In this document: piece after piece, positions 27,082 through 36,668 of the stretch
Numbering within the stretch: the first letter of the stretch is position 1
Layout: the number at the start of each line of letters is the position of its first letter
Assembly (NCBI GenBank): GCA_913056365.1
Contig: CAJXLT010000007.1
Coordinates: 62,001 to 126,000, forward strand
Direction of reading: 5' to 3'
From: an uncultured Paenibacillaceae bacterium
GTDB lineage: Bacteria; Bacillota; Bacilli; Paenibacillales; K13
Length of the DNA: 64,000 nucleotides
The notes under the pieces: generated by a model
What the model saw: the letters and a program-made list of their open reading frames with translations, nothing else
Told to the model about the DNA's origin: nothing
The model's database searches: none
Translations under genes and position numbers: made by a program

Positions 27082-27169
27082 AAAATTCACAAATTTGTTA
27101 CAGGCAGAGGGAATGGAAGCTATCTCTTGTTTATTCTTTTCAAGTACAATGAAAGATGGTGGCAACATC

Positions 27170-27643
27170 ATGGCATTCACGCATTTCAATGAAGACGGCC
27201 GTGCCAAAATGGTAGATATTTCAGCCAAATCAGAAACGGAGCGTACCGCTAGAGCAGAAAGCGCCTTGCGCATGCAACCGGATACGTTGAAGGCTATTCT
27301 CGAAGGACGAATATCCAAGGGTGATGTGCTGGCAGTAGCACAAGTAGCAGGCATAATGGCGTGCAAGCGAACAGCCGATATCGTTCCAATGTGCCATCCA
27401 CTCCCTTTGACCGGTGTAGATATCCGGTTTTCGAACAATGGAACGGATATACTGCATATTGAAGCGGAGGTTCGAACGAAGGGTCGGACCGGTGTTGAGA
27501 TGGAAGCGCTAATGGCTGTTAGCGCCGCAGCCTTGACCGTCTATGATATGTGCAAAGCCTTGGAGAAAGGAATTGTCATAGAACATACGCAGCTGTTATT
27601 CAAATCAGGCGGCATTCACGGGGAATATCATCGGGAAACATGA
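27170..27643 (+). CDS. moaC: Cyclic pyranopterin monophosphate synthase MoaC
   Basis: A 157-residue enzyme of molybdenum-cofactor synthesis, which turns 3',8-cyclo-GTP (made by MoaA) into cyclic pyranopterin monophosphate. KMVDISAKSETER, ADIVPMCHPLPLTGV (with the active-site His), GVEMEALMAVSAAALTVYD and YDMCKALEKG are family motifs. The frame is open from 27068, but the conserved MoaC start is the ATG at 27170, with GGTGG nearby. No moaA is in the window, so the first step is encoded elsewhere. In B. subtilis moaC also lies between ydiF and tat. Confidence 0.93.
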   Translation: MAFTHFNEDGRAKMVDISAKSETERTARAESALRMQPDTLKAILEGRISKGDVLAVAQVAGIMACKRTADIVPMCHPLPLTGVDIRFSNNGTDILHIEAEVRTKGRTGVEMEALMAVSAAALTVYDMCKALEKGIVIEHTQLLFKSGGIHGEYHRET

Positions 27644-27664
27644 AACCGGATGGAGGGGTAAGGG

Positions 27665-28159
27665 ATGAAGTGGAAAGTGGCCATCCTGACCGCCAGCGAT
27701 AAAGGGTCCAGAGGTGAGCGAGAGGATACAAGCGCTCAAGTGATCCGAGAATTGGTGGAGGATGAAATGAACGGTGAAATTGTCGACTACCGAATTGTGC
27801 CAGATGAGATGGATGAGATTATGGCCGCATTGATTGAAATGAGTGATTATCATCGAGCCGACATGATTCTGACAACCGGTGGCACCGGTCTCTCACCACG
27901 TGATATAACGCCTGAAGCAACCTTGAAGGTCATCGATCGACAAGCACCCGGATTTACGGAAGCGATGCGCACGGTTGCCATGCATGCGAGTCCTAGAGCG
28001 ATGCTGTCTAGAGGAGTTGCCGGTCTGCGTGACCAAACTTTAATTATTAATTTGCCTGGCAGCCCCAAGGGAGTTCTGGAAAGTCTGCGAGTCATTATCG
28101 ATCAACTGCCGCATGCGCTACAAGTGCTGACTGGACGAGTGGGGGATCACAGCGAATGA
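27665..28159 (+). CDS. MogA/MoaB-family molybdenum cofactor protein
   Basis: A 164-residue protein with the MoCF-biosynthesis fold: AILTASDKGSRGEREDTS, the molybdopterin-binding LTTGGTGLSPRDITPEAT, and LINLPGSPKGVLE. MogA adenylylates molybdopterin before metal insertion; MoaB is a close relative of similar length. GGAGGGG lies just upstream. The last four bases overlap the next gene (ATGA), so translation is coupled. Which of the two roles it fills cannot be told from sequence. Confidence 0.88.
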   Translation: MKWKVAILTASDKGSRGEREDTSAQVIRELVEDEMNGEIVDYRIVPDEMDEIMAALIEMSDYHRADMILTTGGTGLSPRDITPEATLKVIDRQAPGFTEAMRTVAMHASPRAMLSRGVAGLRDQTLIINLPGSPKGVLESLRVIIDQLPHALQVLTGRVGDHSE

Positions 28160-29190
28160 ACAATCGCGAATCGATGATGAAGGAAATTCGTGTAGAGAAT
28201 GCCGTAGGCATGGTACTGGCGCATGACTTGACACAAATAATTCCAGGCAAGTTCAAGGGCAGGCTGTTCCAAAAAGGACATGTCATCCAACGAGAGGATA
28301 TCCCTGCGCTGCTTAGTATAGGCAAAGAACATATTTATACCTTGAATATCGAACAAGGCTATCTGCATGAAGATGATGCGGCCATTCGACTGTCCAAGAC
28401 TGTCGCAGGCAAGCTGACAGAGTGGTCAGAGCCGCATGAAGGAAAGTCTAACATCGTATCCAGAATCCATGGTCTTGCCAAAATCGACAAGCGCTTCGTC
28501 GATCAAGTTAACCGGTTAGGCGAAGTTGTATTAGCAACAATTCCGAACAATACGGTTGTGCAGCCTTCAGACAAGTTGGCTGGCACCAGAGTCATTCCGC
28601 TCGTTGTAGAAGAAGAGAAAGTACGCGCAGTCGAGCAACTTGCAGCATTGAGAAGTGCAGAAGTGGATGAATGGGGACATTCTGGCGCCTGCCCGATAGA
28701 GGTGAAGCCGTTTAAGCCAATGAAGGTAGGCTTGATTACGACCGGAAATGAAGTGTATCATGGTCGTATTGCGGACAAATTCGGTCCTAAAGTTGAAGAG
28801 AAGCTGCGTGCATTCGGTTCCAGCGTAATGGAACAACGCTATACGCCTGATGACATGGACACAATAGTAACGCATATTCGGGATTTGGCAAGCCAAGGTG
28901 CAGATATGATTCTGTTGACAGGTGGAATGTCAGTGGACCCGGATGACCGGACACCAGGGGCTATTAAATTAGCAGGGGCAGATATTGTGAGCTATGGAAC
29001 GCCGATGCTTCCAGGGTCGATGCTCCTTATGGCCTACTTGCAAGGAGTTCCAGTATTAGGATTGCCAGGTTGTGTCATGCATGATCCGTATACCTCATTC
29101 GATGTGCTCCTCCCGCGTATTTGCGCTGGCGAGCGTATTGCGGCTAATGAAATTGCTGACATGGGCTACGGCGGATTGTACAACTGCTAA
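28156..29190 (+). CDS. Molybdopterin-binding protein, MoeA-like but shortened
   Basis: A 344-residue protein that begins EIRVENAVGMVLAHDLTQIIPG, as MoeA proteins do. It carries a C-terminal MoCF domain: VGLITTGNEVYHGRI, LLTGGMSVDPDDRTPGAI and VLGLPGCVMHDPYTSFDVLLPRI. Full MoeA is about 400-430 residues; the C-terminal beta-barrel domain IV seems absent and the middle is rearranged. It probably binds molybdopterin or its adenylylate. Whether it can insert molybdate is uncertain. It is coupled to the mogA/moaB gene and followed by tatA; Tat exports many molybdo-enzymes, so the neighbourhood is coherent. Confidence 0.8.
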   Translation: MNNRESMMKEIRVENAVGMVLAHDLTQIIPGKFKGRLFQKGHVIQREDIPALLSIGKEHIYTLNIEQGYLHEDDAAIRLSKTVAGKLTEWSEPHEGKSNIVSRIHGLAKIDKRFVDQVNRLGEVVLATIPNNTVVQPSDKLAGTRVIPLVVEEEKVRAVEQLAALRSAEVDEWGHSGACPIEVKPFKPMKVGLITTGNEVYHGRIADKFGPKVEEKLRAFGSSVMEQRYTPDDMDTIVTHIRDLASQGADMILLTGGMSVDPDDRTPGAIKLAGADIVSYGTPMLPGSMLLMAYLQGVPVLGLPGCVMHDPYTSFDVLLPRICAGERIAANEIADMGYGGLYNC

Positions 29191-29231
29191 TAGATAATTG
29201 CACGATTACCTTGAGGAAAGAAGGAACGACA

Positions 29232-29498
29232 ATGCTAGGAAATATTGGACCAACAGCGTTAATTCTGATCATCTTGATTGCCCTGTTATTATTCGGCCCA
29301 AGCAAGCTTCCGGAGCTCGGGAGAGCATTTGGACGAACATTGCGAGAGTTCAAAAAAGGCGCCAATGATGTAATGAACGACGAGGAAGAGAAGAAGAAGC
29401 CTGAAGCGCTGAAGAGTGAGCAAGACAACGGGAACTTGTCGAAAGCAGAAGGGGACCGAAGCAAGGATTCGTCGGATAACCGCCGCTTACCAGACTAA
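29232..29498 (+). CDS. tatA: Sec-independent (Tat) translocase subunit TatA
   Basis: An 88-residue protein: an N-terminal membrane helix (about 5-21), the hinge FGPSKLPELGRAFGRTL typical of TatA/E, an amphipathic helix, and a charged Lys/Glu/Asp tail. TatA forms the pore-like oligomer of the twin-arginine pathway. An in-frame ATG at 29211 exists, but the conserved start is MLGNIGP at 29232. It is paired with tatC 11 bases downstream. The equivalent in B. subtilis is tatAy. Confidence 0.92.
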   Translation: MLGNIGPTALILIILIALLLFGPSKLPELGRAFGRTLREFKKGANDVMNDEEEKKKPEALKSEQDNGNLSKAEGDRSKDSSDNRRLPD

Positions 29499-29509
29499 GG
29501 AGCTAACCG

Positions 29510-30250
29510 ATGTCAGAAGAACAACTATTCGTTGCGCATCTGGATGAATTACGGAGCAGGCTGATTCGAGTCCTCATCGTTATTGCCGGCACAGTCATCG
29601 TCGGGATGCTGGTGGCCAATCCGATCATTCAATACATTCAAGCAAGCGGACCTGCCGCTAATTTCTCGTTGAAAGTATTCTCACCCTGGGATGCAGTTCG
29701 CATATATATGAATGTAGCATTTGCTGTGGCGCTTGTCATAGCACTGCCCTATACGATGCTGCAGATTTGGGGGTTTGTCAAACCCGGCTTGCGCAAGGAA
29801 GAACAAACAGCGGCTATTAAATATATTCCGTTCGTCTTCCTGTTGGCATTAGCTGGATTGGGATTTTCGTATTATATTGTGTTCCCGTTCGCCATGATGT
29901 TCTCGATTAAGTTGTCGGGCTCGCTCGGGTTGGAGGAATTGTTCGGTATTTCCCAATACTTCTCATTCTTATTTAATATCGTATTGCCGATTACAGTGCT
30001 ATTCGAGCTGCCTGCGATCGTGATGTTTCTGACTAAGATTCGTCTGCTGAATCCACGCAGACTTGGGAAGTTCAGAAAGTTTGCGTACTTCGTTCTGTTT
30101 ATACTTGGCGCACTTGTGACACCGCCTGATATAATGAGCGCGATCCTAGTGACGATCCCTATGATGGGGCTGTACGAGCTGAGTGTCCTCTTATCGCGAA
30201 TCGTATACAATAAGCAACAGGTCGCTGATAAAGCTATACAGGAAACCTGA
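29510..30250 (+). CDS. tatC: Sec-independent (Tat) translocase subunit TatC
   Basis: A 246-residue membrane protein with six helices. The N-terminal HLDELRSRLIR motif (about 9-19) recognises the twin-arginine signal, and FVKPGLRKEEQ and LVTPPDIMSA are conserved loops. With TatA it forms a minimal TatAC system exporting folded proteins. A terminator follows directly. In B. subtilis ydiK, ydiL and groES come next; here a repeat block and an IS1595-like gene take that place. Confidence 0.94.
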   Translation: MSEEQLFVAHLDELRSRLIRVLIVIAGTVIVGMLVANPIIQYIQASGPAANFSLKVFSPWDAVRIYMNVAFAVALVIALPYTMLQIWGFVKPGLRKEEQTAAIKYIPFVFLLALAGLGFSYYIVFPFAMMFSIKLSGSLGLEELFGISQYFSFLFNIVLPITVLFELPAIVMFLTKIRLLNPRRLGKFRKFAYFVLFILGALVTPPDIMSAILVTIPMMGLYELSVLLSRIVYNKQQVADKAIQET

Positions 30251-30294
30251 AATACCCCTTACGAGTGTTATATTCGTACGGGGTATTGTTTTTG
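30251..30294 (+). terminator. Terminator of the tat operon
   Basis: AATACCCC (30251-30258) pairs with GGGGTATT (30280-30287), with further ACGA/TCGT pairing inside, followed by TGTTTTTG. Confidence 0.85.
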
Positions 30295-30456
30295 TTCATA
30301 GTGACCGGTTTGCGTTACACGTTAGATGTATGTGTATGGCATGCATGGAAGACGTGAAGGATGGGAAGCGCGAGGATGGTAAGCATGAAGTATGGAAAGC
30401 ACGGAGCTTATAAGGAATGCAGGCCCTGTATGGATGCCCTCTGGCACAGTATGGAA

Positions 30457-30632
30457 GCTATCCCCTTCGCTCAGATATTCGATGAAGCAATCTTTGGCTT
30501 ATTATTACTGCGTATCCGTGACAGTTATCTTCGATGATATCCCCTTCGCTCAGATATTCGATGAAGCAATCTTTGAATTTATTTCACTCCATAATCATGA
30601 CAGCTATCATTGACGCTATCCCCTTCAATCAG
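30457..30632 (+). repeat. 79-bp tandem repeat carrying the 18-bp core, locus B left side
   Basis: The core lies at 30457-30474 (GCTATCCCCTTCGCTCAG, identical to 9947), 30536-30553 (one difference) and 30615-30632 (GCTATCCCCTTCAATCAG). Spacing is exactly 79 bases each time. The two full units share about 40 identical 5' bases (core plus ATATTCGATGAAGCAATCTT), then diverge before a common GACAG(T/C)TATC near the end. It lies in about 585 gene-free bases between the tat terminator and the IS1595-like gene. Positions 30295-30456 and 30633-30834 hold no other feature I can support. Confidence 0.85.
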
Positions 30633-30834
30633 CAACGCATAAAGCCTTCATCATGATTTGTTCGTCCGTGACAATCATATGCTGTAAAATCAAGCAAATC
30701 TAGTGAAGTTCTTGATTCGGCTACTTGTTGATTGTGACACGAGATTGTCTCATTTAATGTTCTGACTGATGGACAGTCTTAAGTGGTGAACTCTGCAGAT
30801 ATTGCAAGTGTGAAACAGACTCCGTGTACCTGAC

Positions 30835-31665
30835 TTAGAAACTGGTCACACACAGGCGAGCCAGACGCTCGGACAGAGGTCCTTCACCGTCTCCAAAATT
30901 CAGCCTAAAACAATATTCGTCCCAATACGATTGCAAGTGCTTTCCTCCAATTCCGTGAAAGGTTCTGTTGAGCCATTCCTTAGCATCATTAAACACTTGC
31001 TTAACTAGAAGGTCCTTTGCAAGTTCTCCTCTATTCAGCATGATGCTGTCAGCAGTTGGTGTTGCGTGGGTAGTAAATAGACGCTGTTCTCCTTGTTCAT
31101 TCAACTTGTCGCCTGCGATATCTTTGTTTGGCACACACTTCATCTTTATATAACTTAATTTGCTGTTAAATTCATTACTTGATTCGGAAGATATTCGCTT
31201 GTCTGATGCGCTTATCCACACGGGATGCTCGCGTTCAGTTCTTATATAGGTGAACATAGGACGTCCATAGAACATGAGACCGGCTCTAACATGGCCTTCT
31301 TGCATGCGAGATGCGTCCATTGCACTAATAGCGCTACGAATCCGATGAAGCATTCTCCAGGCAGTCTTATAGGTGACTTGTATAATCGATTTCAATTGTG
31401 TGGCATTAACGCTGGAGGTTGTGGATAGCAATTCGATTGCAACCTTCCACTTGTCCAGACTGGTGCGGCTTCCTTCAAAGATCGTACCGGCAGTTAATGA
31501 CGTCTGGTAGCGGCATGAACGACATTGATAAAGCGGCTGACGGCGGGACTGAATTGCATACGCTCGATCGTAACCGCAGCGTACGCAGTGAAATCCGTTG
31601 GGCCATCGCAGTTGAGCGAAATATGAATAACTGTTCAGATGAAAGATACTTGGAGAAAGCTTCAA
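30835..31665 (-). CDS. IS1595-like transposase derivative with degenerate active site
   Basis: A 276-residue intact frame. Residues about 15-60 form the IS1595/ISXO2 zinc ribbon (CVRCGYDRAY...CRSCRYQ), followed by SLTAGTIFEGSRTSLDKW and SYKTAW-like VTYKTAWRMLHRIR. The C terminus keeps FHGIGGKHLQSYWDEYCFRLN, the family's last motif with the catalytic Glu. Where active members have VEVDDAYFGG and IHSDGxxxY, this one has HVRAGLMFYGRPM and SIMLNRGEL, so the two catalytic Asp seem lost. No terminal inverted repeats typical of an IS were found next to it, but 18-bp core repeats flank it. It may be a decaying IS or a domesticated DNA-binding protein. Confidence 0.75.
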   Translation of the reverse strand: MKLSPSIFHLNSYSYFAQLRWPNGFHCVRCGYDRAYAIQSRRQPLYQCRSCRYQTSLTAGTIFEGSRTSLDKWKVAIELLSTTSSVNATQLKSIIQVTYKTAWRMLHRIRSAISAMDASRMQEGHVRAGLMFYGRPMFTYIRTEREHPVWISASDKRISSESSNEFNSKLSYIKMKCVPNKDIAGDKLNEQGEQRLFTTHATPTADSIMLNRGELAKDLLVKQVFNDAKEWLNRTFHGIGGKHLQSYWDEYCFRLNFGDGEGPLSERLARLCVTSF

Positions 31666-31901
31666 TCAGAATCACCAACCAATCGTTATTCTTATTGTCA
31701 GTATACAGAACATATGTTCTTATTTCAAGTAAAAATTTGTTATAGGATGTGTCAAAGTCAAAATGCGCACGTAAGCATCTTTCTTAACCAGATATAGATC
31801 AATTCGTAAGCATTAAGACAAGTATTGGGGACGGTAACTGCAGAAGTTATCATTATGAAATTGACTTAGATATCGTAGGAATCCTCTTGAATCGCGATAA
31901 G

Positions 31902-31919
31902 CTGATTGAAGGGGATAGC
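31902..31919 (-). repeat. Inverted copy of the 18-bp core, locus B right side
   Basis: CTGATTGAAGGGGATAGC is the exact reverse complement of the core at 30615-30632, 1.27 kb away, on the other side of the IS1595-like gene. It is followed by AAACAATGAG, like the GAGCAATAG after the inverted copies at 10 kb. The rest of 31666-32095 holds AT-rich sequence and nothing else I can name. Confidence 0.75.
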
Positions 31920-32095
31920 AAACAATGAGCGTAAACAGCAGCCACCAACCACCAGCCACCTACCTAGCAGACGCATGCGAATGGCGAAGTAAGCAAAAAA
32001 ACACAACTTTATTGAATATAACCGCATTTCAAGGCAACAATGATGAAAGTAATTCGGCTTTATAAAAAATTATCAAAAAAAATGCACCTAACCTC

Positions 32096-32124
32096 TTGCA
32101 AAATCACTGCGAAATGATTAATAT
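32096..32124 (+). promoter_or_regulatory. Sigma-A promoter of groESL
   Basis: TTGCAA (32096-32101), 17 bases, TAATAT (32119-32124). Transcription would start near 32131, directly before the CIRCE element. Confidence 0.85.
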
Positions 32125-32135
32125 AAAAATTGTTG

Positions 32136-32162
32136 TTAGCACTTGATGAGTGCGAGTGCTAA
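32136..32162. promoter_or_regulatory. CIRCE operator (HrcA-binding site)
   Basis: TTAGCACTT, nine bases, GAGTGCTAA. One base differs from the consensus TTAGCACTC-N9-GAGTGCTAA. HrcA bound here represses groESL until heat shock. Confidence 0.95.
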
Positions 32163-32222
32163 ACGGCGTCAAACTAACAAATACATGACTTCAAACAAAT
32201 CTTTAGGAGGAGGCTCACTAGT

Positions 32223-32504
32223 ATGATCAAACCTTTAGGCGATCGTGTACTCATCGAACCGATGGAGAAGGAAGAAACGACAACAAGCGGCATTGTTCTG
32301 CCGGATTCAGCGAAGGAGAAGCCGCAAGAAGGCAAGGTAGTTGCTGTAGGCAGTGGTACGTTGAAGGATGGAGAGCGGGTTGCTTTGGAAGTGAAGGAAG
32401 GCGACAGCATTATTTTCTCCAAGTATGCTGGAACCGAAGTGAAGTATGACGGCAAAGAATTGCTGATCATGCGCGAGAGCGATATTCTCGCCATTATCGG
32501 CTAG
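32223..32504 (+). CDS. groES: Co-chaperonin GroES
   Basis: A 93-residue GroES that caps Gro[20 protein letters not shown] at the N terminus, the mobile loop [17 protein letters not shown] (about 18-34) and the C-terminal DILAIIG are canonical. GGAGGAGG lies upstream. It is transcribed with groEL from a promoter with a CIRCE operator. Confidence 0.97.
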   Translation: MIKPLGDRVLIEPMEKEETTTSGIVLPDSAKEKPQEGKVVAVGSGTLKDGERVALEVKEGDSIIFSKYAGTEVKYDGKELLIMRESDILAIIG

Positions 32505-32562
32505 CACGGTTGTGCAGACATAGCTGTTCCGCTAAAGTTGTTTGTGTTTGAATACTTAATGA

Positions 32563-34224
<1,662 letters not shown>

Positions 34225-34314
34225 GTTAATGCCTACAGCCCAGTTATACCAAGAATTTTACGAAACATAAACTGCCAAGGGTAACATTTGGTAACAATTG
34301 GCGGCGAAGAAATT

Positions 34315-34360
34315 AGAGGTTTTCCATGAGTTGAGCAAACTTGTGGGAAGCCTCTTTTTT
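34315..34360 (+). terminator. Terminator after groEL, left copy of a duplicated element
   Basis: AGAGG-T-TTTCC pairs with GGGAA-G-CCTCT around a loop containing GAGTTGAGCAAAC, followed by six T. The sequence from AGAGG through the T-run is repeated at 40633-40677 with a single change in the loop; AACAATTGGCGG also precedes both copies. Confidence 0.9.
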
Positions 34361-34390
34361 CATTAATGGCAGATAAACCTGCTTCAAGGT

Positions 34391-35788
34391 TTACGTGGCA
34401 GGCAGGGTAAGAGTGAAGGTGGTCTGCTCATTTGGTGTGCTGATCACTTGGATTGTTCCTTTATGAGCGTCGGCGATTCCTTTGACAATGGATAATCCGA
34501 TGCCGATCCCTTCTCCTTCCCTTCCGCTGGAACCCCGGAAAAATCGCTCAAAAACACGGGAACCCAGTTCTTCAGGAATACCGGGTCCGTGATCGGTGAT
34601 GTTGATGTGACAAGCATCGTTTTTTTGCTCCAACATGATTCCCAAATACTTCCCAGAACTGCCGTATTGAATGGCATTCTCTATGAGGTTGCGAACAGCT
34701 CTTTCAAACATAGGCAAGTCCATTTTCATATAGATCGGATACTCTGGAATGTGGATATCGAAGTCGATCCCTTGTGACTCCAAGACATGGACATAATCTG
34801 CGGCAATCCGTCGCAATGGTTCGGATACGTTGACCGTCTCCATATGAAATCGATCTTCTTGTGTATCCAGCTTGGAAATTTCAAATAATTTCTGCAGAAG
34901 CTGATCCATATATTTGGATCGGCGCAAAATAATCTCGGTATATTGTTTTTTCTCCTCTTCGTCCTGATAAAGATTGCTGTCGAGAAGTTCTGCATAACCT
35001 TGAATCATCGTCATCGGTGTTCTCAGGTCGTGTGATATATTCGCAATTAACATTTTTCGCTTGTTTTCAAACTCTTGTATTTGGTTGACTTGGTCGCGGA
35101 TTCGCTCGGACATATTGTTGAACCGGCGTGTTAATTGACCGATTTCATCCTCGGATGGATCGCGGATGATTTGTTGTTGGTCGAGATTGGTTACAGACAA
35201 TCCTTCGTTTAATTTTTGCAATCGCTTCTGTAATTTCGTGAAGAAGAAATAAGTAAAAAGATAAGGTGTAATGAAAAAGAAAAGTAATGGTAGGATCAGC
35301 GTGACGAAATCAGCGTTTTCCTGCACAAAAAATTGCAGTTGTGTGGCCTTCATCGCGTCGCTGGGGAGGTGCAGATGCAAAAAATAGTGTTCCCCCGCAA
35401 TATCGGCCGGAAAAATCATATGGACGGGCTGACCTGCGGTCCATAAGCTGTAGGGTTGATTGACAAAAAGGTTGCTGTACTCGGAAAAGGTGTATGGCTT
35501 TGTTCTACGTTCCGTGGAGTACAAAATGTTACCGTCAGCAGAGAACCATTCAAATTCAACAGAGCGATGTTCGTCTTCATAGTTACGGATGATTTTATTG
35601 AGAGAAGGTGAGGAGACGTTGGAATGTCCGACTTCGTTGATCACCTCATCTGCCAGGGTCGTTAATGTTTGATGGGTGTATCCAGAATTGTACATCTTGC
35701 CAATGACTATAGCGCTGCTGACGAATAACACGACTGCAACGATACTGCTGATCGTAAAGTATATCCATAATTTTAATGACAGCTTCAT
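34391..35788 (-). CDS. Sensor histidine kinase
   Basis: A 465-residue membrane kinase: TM1 (about 8-30), an extracytoplasmic sensor region (about 31-160), TM2 (about 163-187), a HAMP region (to about 240), HisKA with the phospho-acceptor His in ISHDLRTPMTMIQ (about 252), and HATPase_c with GPGIPEELG and GIGIGLSIVKG. It overlaps the response regulator gene by four bases and lies downstream of it. The signal is unknown. It is divergent from the SLH surface protein gene, which is a plausible target of the pair; this is inference. Confidence 0.92.
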   Translation of the reverse strand: MKLSLKLWIYFTISSIVAVVLFVSSAIVIGKMYNSGYTHQTLTTLADEVINEVGHSNVSSPSLNKIIRNYEDEHRSVEFEWFSADGNILYSTERRTKPYTFSEYSNLFVNQPYSLWTAGQPVHMIFPADIAGEHYFLHLHLPSDAMKATQLQFFVQENADFVTLILPLLFFFITPYLFTYFFFTKLQKRLQKLNEGLSVTNLDQQQIIRDPSEDEIGQLTRRFNNMSERIRDQVNQIQEFENKRKMLIANISHDLRTPMTMIQGYAELLDSNLYQDEEEKKQYTEIILRRSKYMDQLLQKLFEISKLDTQEDRFHMETVNVSEPLRRIAADYVHVLESQGIDFDIHIPEYPIYMKMDLPMFERAVRNLIENAIQYGSSGKYLGIMLEQKNDACHINITDHGPGIPEELGSRVFERFFRGSSGREGEGIGIGLSIVKGIADAHKGTIQVISTPNEQTTFTLTLPAT

Positions 35789-36474
35789 CCGTCAACCTCC
35801 TGGAAGCGGTAGCCGATTCCGCGAATCGTCCGAATGTAGCGAGGATTAGCAGGATCATCCTCAATTTTCTTGCGCAAAAAATTGATGTACACATTGACCG
35901 GATTTACATCGAATTGATCGAGTTTCCATATGCTTCGAAAAATTTCTTCCTTCGTAAATACATACCCGGGCTGGCTCATGAAAAGCTCTAACAGTTGGCC
36001 TTCCAGCGGAGAAAGAGAAATCGTTCCCGACGATTTGTGCAGCTGCTGGATCGTTGGGTCATAGGTCAGTTCTCCCACATTTAATTTGTTCTCCAACAAG
36101 GAGGGATTCCACCGGCGAAGATTAGCTTGAACCCGGGCAATCAATTCACCTGTGCTGAATGGTTTGGTGACATAATCATCGGCCCCCATTCCGAGTACTT
36201 CGATTTTGTCCGTATCCAGTTGTCGCGCACTCAAGACAATGACTGGCATCTTCAAATGGTGTGATTTCAAGTATTGAAGGACTTCCCAGCCATTCATATC
36301 CTCCATCATTAAATCAAGAATCACTAAATGAATCCTGTTTTGTTGGAGAATAGATACGGCTTCCCTTCCGGATTCGGCTTCATACGTTTGCATGCCGGAT
36401 GTATGCAGACTCACCTTAAGGAGTTGTCTGATCTCTTGTTCATTATCTACGATCAAGATGTGTGGTTCACTCAT
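35785..36474 (-). CDS. OmpR/PhoB-family response regulator
   Basis: A 229-residue regulator. The receiver domain (1-120) has the acidic pocket DNEQE, the phospho-accepting Asp in LVILDLMMED (about 53) and the conserved Lys in DDYVTKPFS (about 102). The C-terminal winged helix (about 135-229) ends RTIRGIGYRFQEV, typical of the OmpR class. It is first in a two-gene operon with the sensor kinase. A 195-base region separates it from the divergent SLH gene. Confidence 0.93.
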   Translation of the reverse strand: MSEPHILIVDNEQEIRQLLKVSLHTSGMQTYEAESGREAVSILQQNRIHLVILDLMMEDMNGWEVLQYLKSHHLKMPVIVLSARQLDTDKIEVLGMGADDYVTKPFSTGELIARVQANLRRWNPSLLENKLNVGELTYDPTIQQLHKSSGTISLSPLEGQLLELFMSQPGYVFTKEEIFRSIWKLDQFDVNPVNVYINFLRKKIEDDPANPRYIRTIRGIGYRFQEVDG

Positions 36475-36668
36475 ATGTTTTCTCCCGTCCCTGTTTATGT
36501 GTATCTCTATTATAACCTACCAACTCCGACTGATAGAAAGTGTTCATGCATTCTTTAAGGTTTCTTTAAGCGAGTTGGCGTCCGTTAGGTGGTATGCTTA
36601 GCAAATATTAAGATGGGTTTTGTTTCGCGGTAAATCATTGCTGCGGAGAAGTTAGGAGGATGCGAGAC

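Noticed and set aside
30835-31665. Active IS1595 insertion sequence
   Set aside because: The catalytic Asp motifs are not recognisable, and no matched terminal inverted repeats with target duplication were found at its edges.
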